NCBI RefSeq assembly: GCF_009208775.1
Contig: NZ_WFLM01000001.1
Span: 785,325-849,324, forward strand
Direction: 5' to 3'
Length of the DNA stretch: 64,000 nt
Source: Silvanigrella paludirubra
GTDB taxonomy: Bacteria; Bdellovibrionota_B; Oligoflexia; Silvanigrellales; Silvanigrellaceae
In this document: positions 10,616 to 19,658 of the stretch, piece by piece
Layout of the letters: every line of letters starts with the position of its first letter
How positions within the stretch are numbered: position 1 is the stretch's first letter
Notes under the pieces: generated by a model
Told to the model about the DNA's origin: nothing
Database searches by the model: none
The model's input: only the letters and a program-made list of their open reading frames with translations
Translations under genes and position numbers: made by a program

Positions 10616-11443
10616 CTAGCAGGGTGCTAATTCTTTCTTATTGTTTTGAAGCTTTTGGTTCATTTGATTTTTATCATAATAAACTTCCATTAAGGTAAGT
10701 GCCCAAGAAGGAGCGCAAACTCCAGTTTGAGAACGATCTTTATGAATGAAAGCTTCGGTTATGGTATTCTTGTTACGTTTGCCGCTGGCAATTTCTACAG
10801 AGGTCCCAACAATATTGCGAATCATATTTTTTAAAAAACCGTCTCCCCAGATATCTATAATTAACATTTCTGGATAAATAGGATGAGTCCATGCATCTAT
10901 TTTAAAAATTTGGCGAACCGTTGTTTTAGCGGAACAATCCGAAGCACGAAAAGCCGCAAAATCGTGTTCTCCTTCAAATTGAGACAAATATATTTTAACA
11001 TCCTCTAAAGATAATTTTGAGCGAACATGCCAGCATCTTTTTGTAAGAATCGCATGCTCAGAAAAACCATACCAAATTAAATAGCGATAATGTTTTCCAA
11101 TAGATTGAAACCGGGAATGAAAATTAGAATCAACAAATTCAGCATGGTAAACAGAGATATCGAGTGCTAAATTTGCGTGTAATATTCCATTAAATCCTTT
11201 AATAATTCTTTCTGCAGTTAATTGTGTCACAGTATGAAAATTCAAAACATAATGCTGAGCATGGACTCCGGCATCCAATCGACTACACCCACATAAAGTA
11301 ACAGTTTCATTTGTTAATATTTCCCATGCCTTATTCAAGGCTTCTTGAACAGTAAATACATTGGGTTGATATTGATAACCATGAAACTTTTCACCATTCC
11401 AAGAAACAATTAATTTTAAATTTCGATATTCCTTAGTTTCCAT
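10616..11443 (-). CDS. truA: tRNA pseudouridine synthase A
   Basis: Makes pseudouridine at positions 38-40 of the anticodon stem. 275 aa. The catalytic Asp57 lies in CSRLDAGVHA, matching the family's GRTDAGVHA, with C-S replacing the first two residues. Further blocks are FHSRFQSIGKHYRY, FEGEHDFAAFRA and GDGFLKNMIRNIVG. It follows uvrB with no gap: the uvrB stop ends where truA begins, so it is the last gene of the hemH-uvrB-truA operon. Confidence 0.96.
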   Translation of the reverse strand: METKEYRNLKLIVSWNGEKFHGYQYQPNVFTVQEALNKAWEILTNETVTLCGCSRLDAGVHAQHYVLNFHTVTQLTAERIIKGFNGILHANLALDISVYHAEFVDSNFHSRFQSIGKHYRYLIWYGFSEHAILTKRCWHVRSKLSLEDVKIYLSQFEGEHDFAAFRASDCSAKTTVRQIFKIDAWTHPIYPEMLIIDIWGDGFLKNMIRNIVGTSVEIASGKRNKNTITEAFIHKDRSQTGVCAPSWALTLMEVYYDKNQMNQKLQNNKKELAPC

Positions 11444-13477
11444 TTAAACATCACCTGAAAGCAATATGATTTGTTCTTTTAAAATATTCATTTTATCACG
11501 TAGTTCTGCAGCAAGTTCAAATTCCATCCTTTGTGATGCTTTTTGCATTTCTTTATAAAGCTTTTGAACATGCTTCTCTAATTTTTTAGGATCTTTTAAT
11601 ATTTTCATATCTCCTAAATATGACACAGCTTGCATAAGTTTTTCTTGATAATTATCACCATAATCTAAATTATAAATTTTTCGAAGATCTTCTGGTATTT
11701 TTTTCAAAATTGTTTGAGGAGTTATGTTATTTATTTGGTTAAATTCATCTTGCTTTATTCTTCTTCGATTTGTTTCTTCAAGACAATATTTAATACTATC
11801 AGTTTCTTTATCTGCATATAAAATAACGCGTCCATTTATATTACGAGCAGCTCTTCCAACCGTTTGTATTAAACTTGTTCTACTGCGAAGAAATCCTTCT
11901 TTATCAGCATCTAAAATGGCAACTAAGGCAACTTCTGGAAGATCTAATCCTTCTCTTAATAAATTAATACCCACAAGAACATCAAAAATACCAAGACGTA
12001 AATCTCGTAAAATTTCTACACGTTCAATACTATGAATTTCAGAATGAAGATATTTTATTTTAATATTAAAATCTGCAAAATAAGAAGTTATATTTTCAGC
12101 CATTTTTTTAGTTAAAGTTGTTACTAAAACTCGTGATTTTTTTGCTATTGTTTCTTTAATTTCATATAAAAGATCGTCAATTTGCCCCTTTGCAGGTTTT
12201 ACTTCAATAATGGGATCAATTAAACCTGTTGGACGAATAATTTGTTCTACAATTTCGTTACTTGCATGCTCTAATTCATATTTAGCAGGAGTTGCAGAAA
12301 CATAAATAGTTTGACCCATTCGTAATTTAAATTCATCAAAATTTAAAGGACGGTTATCTAAAGCAGAAGGCAAACGAAATCCATATTGAACCAATGTTTC
12401 TTTACGAGCACGATCTCCACGATACATCCCCCCAATTTGAGGAACAGTAACATGGCTTTCATCAATAACAAGTAAATAATCTTTTGGAAAATAATCTAAT
12501 AATGTTGAAGGAGGATCTCCAGGACTTCTTCCATCAAGGTAACGAGAATAATTTTCAACACCTTGACAGTAACCTATTTCTCGGATCATTTCTATGTCAT
12601 GTAATGTTCTTTGTTCTACCCGGTGTGCTTCTATTAATTTTCCTTGAGCTTTAAATTCTTCCATTTTTATTAATAAATCTTTAGTAATATTAGAAACTAT
12701 TTCCTCTATTTTTTCATTATCTAGGACATAGTGAGAGGCAGGATAAATACTTACTTTATGAATTTTATCTAAAATAGTTCCACGGAGAGCATCAATAGTA
12801 GCAATCTTTTCTATTTCGTCCGCCCAAAATTGAACACGGACTGCTTTTTCATTTTCATATGCGGGAATCACTTCAACAATGTCACCACGAACTCTAAATT
12901 TACCTCGTTCCAATGAAATATCATTTCTACTGTATTGAATAGCTAATAATTGGCGGATAAAATCGTCACGAGAAAGTTTACTTCCTTGCTCTAACAAAAT
13001 TCGTGAATTTAAATAAGCATCGGGAGCTCCAAGCCCATAAATACAGCTAACGGAGCTTACAATAATGACATCCCGTCTTTCAAATAATGACTTTGTTGCG
13101 CTATGGCGCATTTTATCAATGTCATCATTTATCGATGCGGTTTTATCTATAAAGGTATCCGTACTAGGTACATAGGCTTCAGGCTGATAATAATCATAAT
13201 AACTTACAAAATATTCGACTGAATTATTTGGAAAAAGCTCTTTAAATTCTTGGAATAATTGTGCTGCTAATGTTTTATTATGAGCAATTACTAACGTAGG
13301 ACGCTGCGTTTTCGCAATGACATTCGCTATGGTAAATGTTTTTCCAGAGCCTGTTACCCCAAGTAATATTTGTTCAGAAACCCCATTATTTAAACCTTCA
13401 ATTAATTTATGAATTGCCTGAGGCTGATCTCCCATAGGCTCCATGGGCCATTCTGTTTGGAATTTTTCATCAACCAT
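11444..13477 (-). CDS. uvrB: UvrABC excinuclease subunit B
   Basis: DNA-damage verification helicase of nucleotide excision repair. The 677 aa are normal length. The Walker A motif GVTGSGKT (~40-47) is near the start. The beta-hairpin region follows (YYDYYQPEAYVP), then DEXH-type motif IDESHVTVPQIGGMYRGD, YVSATPAKYE, and helicase motifs LREGLDLPEV and QTVGRAARN. A C-terminal UVR motif that contacts UvrC closes the protein (MEFELAAELRDKM). The gene sits 18 bases after hemH and directly before truA. No SOS-like palindrome is seen at its start, so LexA control, if any, must act upstream of hemH. Confidence 0.98.
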   Translation of the reverse strand: MVDEKFQTEWPMEPMGDQPQAIHKLIEGLNNGVSEQILLGVTGSGKTFTIANVIAKTQRPTLVIAHNKTLAAQLFQEFKELFPNNSVEYFVSYYDYYQPEAYVPSTDTFIDKTASINDDIDKMRHSATKSLFERRDVIIVSSVSCIYGLGAPDAYLNSRILLEQGSKLSRDDFIRQLLAIQYSRNDISLERGKFRVRGDIVEVIPAYENEKAVRVQFWADEIEKIATIDALRGTILDKIHKVSIYPASHYVLDNEKIEEIVSNITKDLLIKMEEFKAQGKLIEAHRVEQRTLHDIEMIREIGYCQGVENYSRYLDGRSPGDPPSTLLDYFPKDYLLVIDESHVTVPQIGGMYRGDRARKETLVQYGFRLPSALDNRPLNFDEFKLRMGQTIYVSATPAKYELEHASNEIVEQIIRPTGLIDPIIEVKPAKGQIDDLLYEIKETIAKKSRVLVTTLTKKMAENITSYFADFNIKIKYLHSEIHSIERVEILRDLRLGIFDVLVGINLLREGLDLPEVALVAILDADKEGFLRSRTSLIQTVGRAARNINGRVILYADKETDSIKYCLEETNRRRIKQDEFNQINNITPQTILKKIPEDLRKIYNLDYGDNYQEKLMQAVSYLGDMKILKDPKKLEKHVQKLYKEMQKASQRMEFELAAELRDKMNILKEQIILLSGDV

Positions 13478-13495
13478 AAATTTCCTTTTTTTATC

Positions 13496-14533
13496 TCATT
13501 TAGAAGCTTGTTTTATCATATTTGCAACTACTTCAGACCAATATGGATTTGAATTTAAAGAAGGTACTAGTTTTAAATCTTCACCACCTAATGACAACCA
13601 TTGTTCCTTTGCTCTTATTTGAATTTCTTCAAGAGTCTCTAAACAATCTGCAACAAAAGCCGGACACATTACGGCTATTCTTTTAAACCCTTTTTTAGCA
13701 ATATCAGGTAACACGAGATCGGTATAAGGCTTAATCCAAGGGCTTCTGCCCAAGCGAGATTGAAAAGAAGTTACAAAAGTATCTTTTTTCAATTGCATTT
13801 TATTTGCAATAGATCTTGTCGTATCATAACATTGTGCACGATAACAATAAAAATTTTCATTGCAAATTTCATTGCAACAGCTTTCTTTTTGCAAACAATG
13901 TCTTCCGTCAGATAAATCTGATTTTACAATATGTCTTTCTGGTAAGCCATGATAACTAAACAAAGTAAAATCTGGTTTAAATTCTCTCATAATATCTTTA
14001 TAAATAATGGAAAAACTCTCAATAAATCCAGGATTATTATAAAATGGAGGCATATAAATAAGCTGCGGAACATTCCACATAGAATTTGCTATTTTTCCTA
14101 CTTTTTCAAATACAGTTCCTGTTGCAGCAGATGAATATTGAGGAAACAAAGGAAAAACAATAATTTTATGTGCTCCATTTTCAACTAACTTATGAATGGC
14201 TTTTTCAAGGGATGGGTTTTGATAACGCATACAAAATTCAACCAAATAATTTTCTCCTAATAATTGAGAAACATTTTTAGCTAAATTGGAACTATGGTAC
14301 ATGAGAGGAGATCCTTCAGGTAACCACACCGTTTTATAAGCATGAGACGATTTTGAACTTCGAAAAGGTAAAATAATCAAACGCAACAAAAGAAAACGAG
14401 CTAAAGCAGGTATATCAATGACACGCGGATCAGACAAAAATTCTTTTAAGTAGCGTCTGACATCGGGAGTTTCAGGAGAATCAGGTGTCCCCACATTGAC
14501 TAATAAAACACCAATTCTATTGTTTAATTTCAT
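13496..14533 (-). CDS. hemH: Ferrochelatase with an internal cysteine cluster
   Basis: Inserts iron into protoporphyrin IX, the last step of haem b synthesis. I place the start at the ATG at 14531-14533, giving MKLNNRIGVLLVNVG, the family's usual N-terminus. A longer frame to 14593 opens with a TTG and adds 20 unconserved residues. The length is 345 aa. The catalytic His195 lies in FSYHGLPERH, and the PLFPQYSSAATG block is typical. Residues 213-235 contain six Cys (213, 219, 220, 224, 230, 235), matching the internal [2Fe-2S] class of ferrochelatases known from Myxococcus and relatives. First gene of the operon with uvrB and truA. Confidence 0.95.
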   Translation of the reverse strand: MKLNNRIGVLLVNVGTPDSPETPDVRRYLKEFLSDPRVIDIPALARFLLLRLIILPFRSSKSSHAYKTVWLPEGSPLMYHSSNLAKNVSQLLGENYLVEFCMRYQNPSLEKAIHKLVENGAHKIIVFPLFPQYSSAATGTVFEKVGKIANSMWNVPQLIYMPPFYNNPGFIESFSIIYKDIMREFKPDFTLFSYHGLPERHIVKSDLSDGRHCLQKESCCNEICNENFYCYRAQCYDTTRSIANKMQLKKDTFVTSFQSRLGRSPWIKPYTDLVLPDIAKKGFKRIAVMCPAFVADCLETLEEIQIRAKEQWLSLGGEDLKLVPSLNSNPYWSEVVANMIKQASK

Positions 14534-14689
14534 TTTAAATTCCATTTTTTTAAAAATAATCACACAGAATTCTTGTTCTATAAAAATAGGCAAGAATCAA
14601 ACATATAGGAAAAACAGTAGCCCTCTTTCCATAAAAATTGAATTATCATGACTTATTAAAGGTTACCACCGAATCCAGCAGGTTTAAAA

Positions 14690-16396
14690 ATGTTTTCCAT
14701 ACGAAATCGATTTTTAATTACCATGTGTTTTTTAATTGCACTTGCCTCAAGCGTTTGTCTTACATTTGGAGCATGGCTTTTATTTATTCAATTAAAAAAT
14801 TCGTCGTTAAAGCTTTTAAATTCTGCAAAAGAAACGCTACAATCATCCATTGAATATGAATTTTTAAAATTAGGAAGTGATACTAAAATACTTGCTAGCT
14901 TAAGTGATTTTATTAAAGAAATCGAATCAAGACAAAATTTTGCAGTATTAAAAATTGCTGAAAAATTTCAAAATGAGTCTGAGCTTTCGGAAGTTTCAAG
15001 TTATGATAATGATGGAAATCCAATTTCATTAGGTGGTGATAAAAAAAATACACAATTTATCAATTTTTTTTCGGATTCAAATAATAAACCATTATTTGAT
15101 GGATTTAAAGGCGCTTTAAATGGAAAATCTAATTCTAATTTATTTGTAAACTCTCATGTAAAAATAATCAATATATCTCCCATTATTTCAGCAAAACAGA
15201 AAGTTTGTGGTATTTTATCTACATCAATTTCCTTAGATAATAAGTTTTTAGAAAAAACAGCAAGACTAACTGGTGTTGATATTTCCTTTATTTCAAAAGA
15301 TAAATTGATTTCAAGTTCAATTGACGATGTAAATGAAAAAAATATTATAACAAAAGAATTTGAAATGAATAAAATAACAAATAATGAAAAAGATAAATCT
15401 TGGGTGTCAAATAATTCTTACTACTTACTATTCCAAATAAAAAGTAAATCAACGGATAATAAATTATATTCTCTTTTATCTATTTCAAATAAAGAAAATG
15501 TCTATGTCTTTGATAGTGTAAAAAGATTTATTATTTTGTTTGGTATTTTTATCATTATTATCTCATTGATTGTATCTACATTTATAGCATCAGGAATTAC
15601 AAAGGGGATAAAAAAACTAGAAAAAAATGCGGCAGCACTTGCTTCTGGAAAACTCGATGTTTTAATTGATACAAGAAGCAAAGATGAAATTGGAATGCTA
15701 GCAAAAAGCTTTGATACGATGCGCAAATCGGTAAAACAGCTTATTTTTAATTTAAATGAAACAAATACTTCATATCAAAGATTCATTCCTAAAGAATTTA
15801 TTGATATTTTAAACAAAGATGACATAAAAAGAGTAAAATTAGGGGACTATCTTGAGCTAAATATGACGGTTTTATTTTCTGATATTCGTGATTTTACTTC
15901 GATGTCTGAAAATTTAACTCCTAAAGAAAATTTTGAATTCATCAATTCTTTTTTAAAATTTATTGCTCCTATCATCAAAAAACAAGGAGGTTTTATTGAC
16001 AAATATATAGGAGATGGAATTATGGCCCTTTTTCCAAATGAAAGTTACAACGCAATTTTAGCATCTAGAGAAATTGTTAATGAATTAAAAAATTGGAATG
16101 AATCAAGAGTTTTAAATAATAAAATTCCTTTAAAAATTGGGATTGGTTTAAATTCGGGAAAAGTGATTATTGGAATTATTGGAGAAGAGAAAAGAATGGA
16201 TGCCACTGTTATTGGTGATACTGTTAATATAGCTTCACGCGTAGAAAGCATGACAAAAACTTTAAACTGTTCCATATTAATGACAGAAAAAACATATCAT
16301 TTATTAACTGAAGAACAAAAGCAAAATATGGAAAATATGGGAGAACATAAGGTAAAAGGAAAAGCAGAAAGTTTAATGTTATATAAAATAGATTAA
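14690..16396 (+). CDS. Membrane-bound class III adenylate cyclase
   Basis: Makes cAMP from ATP in response to a periplasmic signal. 568 aa: membrane helix (~8-33), large periplasmic sensor region (~35-277, Cache-like by layout), second helix (~278-303), HAMP (~303-352) and a class III cyclase domain (~385-568). The metal-binding Asp398 (FSDIRDF) and Asp442 (IGDG) are present. The purine-selecting residues are Lys438 and Thr506, the Lys/Thr pair known from cyanobacterial adenylate cyclases, so ATP rather than GTP is the expected substrate. A CpdA-like phosphodiesterase lies 4.2 kb downstream. The 3' end overlaps the convergent membrane-protein gene by four bases. Confidence 0.92.
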   Translation: MFSIRNRFLITMCFLIALASSVCLTFGAWLLFIQLKNSSLKLLNSAKETLQSSIEYEFLKLGSDTKILASLSDFIKEIESRQNFAVLKIAEKFQNESELSEVSSYDNDGNPISLGGDKKNTQFINFFSDSNNKPLFDGFKGALNGKSNSNLFVNSHVKIINISPIISAKQKVCGILSTSISLDNKFLEKTARLTGVDISFISKDKLISSSIDDVNEKNIITKEFEMNKITNNEKDKSWVSNNSYYLLFQIKSKSTDNKLYSLLSISNKENVYVFDSVKRFIILFGIFIIIISLIVSTFIASGITKGIKKLEKNAAALASGKLDVLIDTRSKDEIGMLAKSFDTMRKSVKQLIFNLNETNTSYQRFIPKEFIDILNKDDIKRVKLGDYLELNMTVLFSDIRDFTSMSENLTPKENFEFINSFLKFIAPIIKKQGGFIDKYIGDGIMALFPNESYNAILASREIVNELKNWNESRVLNNKIPLKIGIGLNSGKVIIGIIGEEKRMDATVIGDTVNIASRVESMTKTLNCSILMTEKTYHLLTEEQKQNMENMGEHKVKGKAESLMLYKID

Positions 16397-16848
16397 GGAT
16401 TTATTATTAAAGATTTTTTGATTTGAATATCTTTAAAAACACGATACATTAAAATTAAGCTTGTAATTGATAAGAATATTTCAAAAATAACACCAACAAT
16501 GAGCTCGTTTTGAATTAAAATAGTTAGAATAATAAAAGGTATTATGAACAAAACAAAAAGCAAATTATTTAAAACAAAACTAATACTAATATATTTTCCT
16601 AAAAAATCTTTTTCTTTAGAATTTCCATTTACTTGATAACATAAAATAATAGAAAAAAGCATGCATAAAAAGTAAATTGATATTGAAAACCATTCATAGC
16701 GATTTCTATGGACATATTCTAATTGTATAAGATTATAAATTAAAAAATATTCTATAAAATTTCCTAAATAATAATATAATTTATCTTTTTCAGACAATTG
16801 ATTTGATATTATTTGCTTTTTAAGTTTTTTAATATTCAAAAAATACAT
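16393..16848 (-). CDS. Small integral membrane protein, unknown function
   Basis: 151 aa. I use the ATG at 16846-16848 because an AAGGTG ribosome site precedes it by six bases; the frame extends 11 codons further without such a site. Three to four hydrophobic segments are visible (FIEYFLIYNLI, FSISIYFLCMLFSIILCY, FVLNNLLFVLFIIPFIILTILI, LIVGVIFEIFLSITSLILMY), with a Lys-rich N-terminus. It resembles no family I know. Its upstream region holds the large inverted repeat at 17046-17106. Confidence 0.65.
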   Translation of the reverse strand: MYFLNIKKLKKQIISNQLSEKDKLYYYLGNFIEYFLIYNLIQLEYVHRNRYEWFSISIYFLCMLFSIILCYQVNGNSKEKDFLGKYISISFVLNNLLFVLFIIPFIILTILIQNELIVGVIFEIFLSITSLILMYRVFKDIQIKKSLIINP

Positions 16849-17045
16849 ATTATACACCTTTTTAAATAAAATAAATGACAAGAATTGAATTACATTTTTT
16901 TATTAAAGATATCAATTAATTTTTGAATTAATTTTTATATAATATAAGTTATTTTTACATATTTTTTAGAATATTTTTTTAATTTAATTTTAAAAACGCG
17001 AAAACCAAAGACTAGATTTTAAAATTATTTTTGGTAATCTATTTC

Positions 17046-17106
17046 AAATCAATATGATTAAAATTTAAAATTATGAATTATTTTTAAATTTTAATCATAT
17101 TGATTT
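17046..17106. repeat. Perfect 25-bp inverted repeat with an 11-base loop
   Basis: Bases 17046-17070 and 17082-17106 are exact reverse complements, separated by TTATGAATTAT. All but a few pairs are A:T. It lies in the 341-base gap between the divergent small membrane-protein gene (start 16848) and the lipoprotein gene (start 17190). No long T-run follows on either strand, so it is not a standard terminator. It could be a cruciform or a double operator for both genes. The rest of the gap holds only AT-rich sequence, and I see no gene in it. Confidence 0.9.
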
Positions 17107-17189
17107 AATTTTATTTCTATAATAATAAAATGGAATGTTAAAATTGATTTTTTTAACAAATGTTTACAAAATATTATAAAGGATTGATT

Positions 17190-17762
17190 ATGAAATTAGC
17201 ATCTTTTATCGCTTTGGGTTCCGTTCTATTTTTTGCTTCATGCGGAAACAAGAGTCAAGATAAACAGACTACAATGGATTCTTCTCAAAAAGCGAAAGAA
17301 TATGAAACAATTAAAGAAGGCACACTTACAAATGGTGTCGATCTTCACAAAGCGATTCGTGGAACTACATGGGCTCTGACCTCTTCTTTAAATAGTAAAA
17401 AAGAACACATTTCAGACGCAAAAAAAACTGTTCTAACTTTTGAAAATGACAAAAGTGTTTTAAAAATTGAAAATAGCAATGGCGGTGATTTTGAATATTG
17501 CAAAATCAAAACAGGTGGCAAATATATTATTCAAACAACAGATAAGTCCGATGAGTTTTCTATTGTAGATAGCAATGAAAGTTGCGCTGGAATATTAGGC
17601 ATTAAAAAACGTTTTCCATTTGCTGTCATTAAAATTGATAGCAACAACGACAAAAAAACCATTTCACTAACAAGAAAGGTTTATACAAAGTTTCACGCAA
17701 CCGGCGATTTAATGGGCATTGAGTCTGAATACACTCAATATGAAACATATACAAAAAAATAA
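17190..17762 (+). CDS. Lipoprotein, paralogue of the one at 18804
   Basis: 190 aa. The start at 17190 is preceded by AAAGGA; the frame runs 10 codons further upstream with no ribosome site. The signal peptide ends in the lipobox FASC (Cys18), followed by a polar linker. The folded part begins EGTLTNGVDLHKAIRGTTWAL and has two further Cys (EYCKI and ESCAG), which may pair. It is homologous over its whole length to the protein at 18804: compare IRGTTWALTSS with IRGTSWTLSKT and GGKYII with GGKYVI. Function unknown. A strong terminator follows it. Confidence 0.8.
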   Translation: MKLASFIALGSVLFFASCGNKSQDKQTTMDSSQKAKEYETIKEGTLTNGVDLHKAIRGTTWALTSSLNSKKEHISDAKKTVLTFENDKSVLKIENSNGGDFEYCKIKTGGKYIIQTTDKSDEFSIVDSNESCAGILGIKKRFPFAVIKIDSNNDKKTISLTRKVYTKFHATGDLMGIESEYTQYETYTKK

Positions 17763-17781
17763 TTTGAATGAATCCCTTCTT

Positions 17782-17845
17782 ATCCAATTTAGATAACTTC
17801 ATTCTATCTTAAGAATGAATCCTAAATTGGATTTTTATTTTTTTT
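17782..17845 (+). terminator. Rho-independent terminator
   Basis: ATCCAATTTAG (17782-17792) pairs with CTAAATTGGAT (17822-17832). An inner stem TTCATTCT/AGAATGAA sits between them, and the hairpin ends in a long T-rich run (17832-17845). It lies 20 bases after the stop of the lipoprotein gene at 17190-17762. Confidence 0.85.
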
Positions 17846-18191
17846 AAAACTTAAAATCACTCTTAAATAAACAAAAAAATAATCACAAGTTTAAATTTTT
17901 TTGTCTAAAAAAAATGAAGAAGTGAATTTTTTTACGAATTTAAAATATAATTACATATTTTTTAGATATTATTCACCTTTTCTTTGTGTACAAAATATAT
18001 CAATTTATAATATTCATTCGTATATTTATCTAAAAAAAATGTTTTTTATAAATAATAAATAATTATTATTATTTTTTAGGGCTTTACAATTGACAGTAAA
18101 TATTATATTTCATAAATAGAAAAAGAATAATAATCTCATTCGTGATTTTTTATTTAAATCAAATTATAAATATTTTTTTTAGGAAACTTAT
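17846..18191. other. AT-rich intergenic gap, no gene seen
   Basis: About 350 bases without a credible reading frame. A TATAAT at 18006-18011, with a weak TTTGTG 17 bases before it, is a possible promoter for the downstream lipoprotein gene. AGGA sits just before that gene's ATG at 18192. Nothing else stands out. Confidence 0.5.
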
Positions 18192-18758
18192 ATGAAAAAT
18201 GTTTTTACTTATTCCTTAATCGGAATCTCTTTAAGCCTTATTTCTTGTAGTAAAAATAATTCACCAAAAAAAAATGCAAACGAAACTGCAGAATTTACTC
18301 CTGTTGAAGATAATACACCTCCTAGTACTCCAGCTGATGGGAATAAAGATAAACCAATTAATGAAGATAATAAGCCTGATGCAAAAGATGGGGGTTATGC
18401 GCCTAAAAGTAAATTAAATGGAATTTATGCTGCTAAATATATAAGAGATGGTTCTGATTTTGTGCTTTATAAATTTACAGAAAATATTTTTCTACAATGT
18501 CAAGGAAAATATAATCAAAAATTTATAAAATCTAAACCTTTTTCCTTAACCTGGTATGGAGATGGTAGATTTTTACTAACTTTAGATGAATTTTTTAATA
18601 CATCATATGAAATTGCAAAAGAAGAAGTTATAGGAGATGAAAAAATTATCACAATTAATTTTTCAGAAAATTCACATGAGTATAGAAATACAATAACTAA
18701 TAATCTAAAAATAATTAAAAATCATGAAGAAATATTAAAAGAATGTAATTTTTTATAA
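18192..18758 (+). CDS. Lipoprotein of unknown function
   Basis: 188 aa with a signal peptide and the lipobox LISC (Cys20). A long low-complexity linker rich in Asn, Asp, Pro and Lys (~22-72) follows, then a compact domain beginning KLNGIYAAKYIRDGSDFVLY with two Cys (LQCQG and KECNFL, at the very end). The linker suggests that the domain is held away from the membrane. It is not obviously homologous to its two lipoprotein neighbours. The lipoprotein at 18804 follows after 45 bases, so the two may share a transcript. Confidence 0.75.
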   Translation: MKNVFTYSLIGISLSLISCSKNNSPKKNANETAEFTPVEDNTPPSTPADGNKDKPINEDNKPDAKDGGYAPKSKLNGIYAAKYIRDGSDFVLYKFTENIFLQCQGKYNQKFIKSKPFSLTWYGDGRFLLTLDEFFNTSYEIAKEEVIGDEKIITINFSENSHEYRNTITNNLKIIKNHEEILKECNFL

Positions 18759-18803
18759 AATTAATATTCAAAATTTTAATCCTACTTATATAAGACAAAT
18801 GAA

Positions 18804-19376
18804 ATGAAAATAACGACATTAATTCTTCTAAATTTTACATTAGTTTTAACATCATGTGGAAATAAAGGGGATGATAAAAAATCTGATTCTTCTAATTCCT
18901 CTGCTAAAGACTCAAGAGATATTCTTAAAGAAGGTACAATAATTAATGATAATATTGACCTAAAAATGAAAATTCGAGGAACTTCATGGACACTCTCCAA
19001 AACTGTGGATCATGAAAATAAAGAAGTTAAAAATAATAATGAAACAGAACTATCTTTTGAAAAAGACAATGATGTATTAAATATTAAAAATACCAATGGG
19101 AATGTCTTTTTATGTGGAATTGCTTATGGTGGTAAATATGTTATTGTAAAATCATCCGTTCCTAATGAATATTTAATACAAGATTTCAATCATAGTTGTG
19201 CTTTAAATACAGATGACGGAAAAACAATTCCTTCTATGGCTATTATAAAAATAAATCAGGATAATTCTATTTCCATATATCGCGAAATTATGACTGATTA
19301 TAAATTCGCTAAAGGTAAATTTAGCCCATCTGTGATTCAAACAGAGACTTACATTAAAAAGCAAATAATACAATGA
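18804..19376 (+). CDS. Lipoprotein, paralogue of the one at 17190
   Basis: 190 aa with the lipobox LTSC (Cys18) and a Ser/Lys/Asp-rich linker. The domain opens EGTIINDNIDLKMKIRGTSWTL and shares the whole architecture of the protein at 17190, including two Cys at matching places (FLCGI and HSCAL) and the final TETYIKK. The two are tandem paralogues separated by an unrelated lipoprotein gene. No known family is recognised. A weak hairpin (AAAAGAA/TTCTTTT, ~19388-19412) after the stop might end the transcript. Confidence 0.78.
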   Translation: MKITTLILLNFTLVLTSCGNKGDDKKSDSSNSSAKDSRDILKEGTIINDNIDLKMKIRGTSWTLSKTVDHENKEVKNNNETELSFEKDNDVLNIKNTNGNVFLCGIAYGGKYVIVKSSVPNEYLIQDFNHSCALNTDDGKTIPSMAIIKINQDNSISIYREIMTDYKFAKGKFSPSVIQTETYIKKQIIQ

Positions 19377-19658
19377 TATTATTACACTAAAAGAACAGGA
19401 TTATTCTTTTATTTTATAGTATAAAAAAATTCAAAAAAAGCTTTATTTCAATTTTTTTATTTGTCAAATTATTTTACAACTCCTGTTAATACACTAATAA
19501 TACTGGATTATATTATTTTTAAAGTCATTTTTTATTGTAATTATTAGAGACATTTCTCATTATTATTATTAATTCATAATTTATAGATTATATAATCAAT
19601 AATTTTCAGGATGAAATTTAGGTAATATTTTTTTAATTTATTCAAAGGTTTAATAACA

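Noticed and set aside
14638-14853. 71-codon frame overlapping the start of the adenylate cyclase gene
   Set aside because: It is a shadow in another frame of the cyclase, with no conserved features and poorer codon use.
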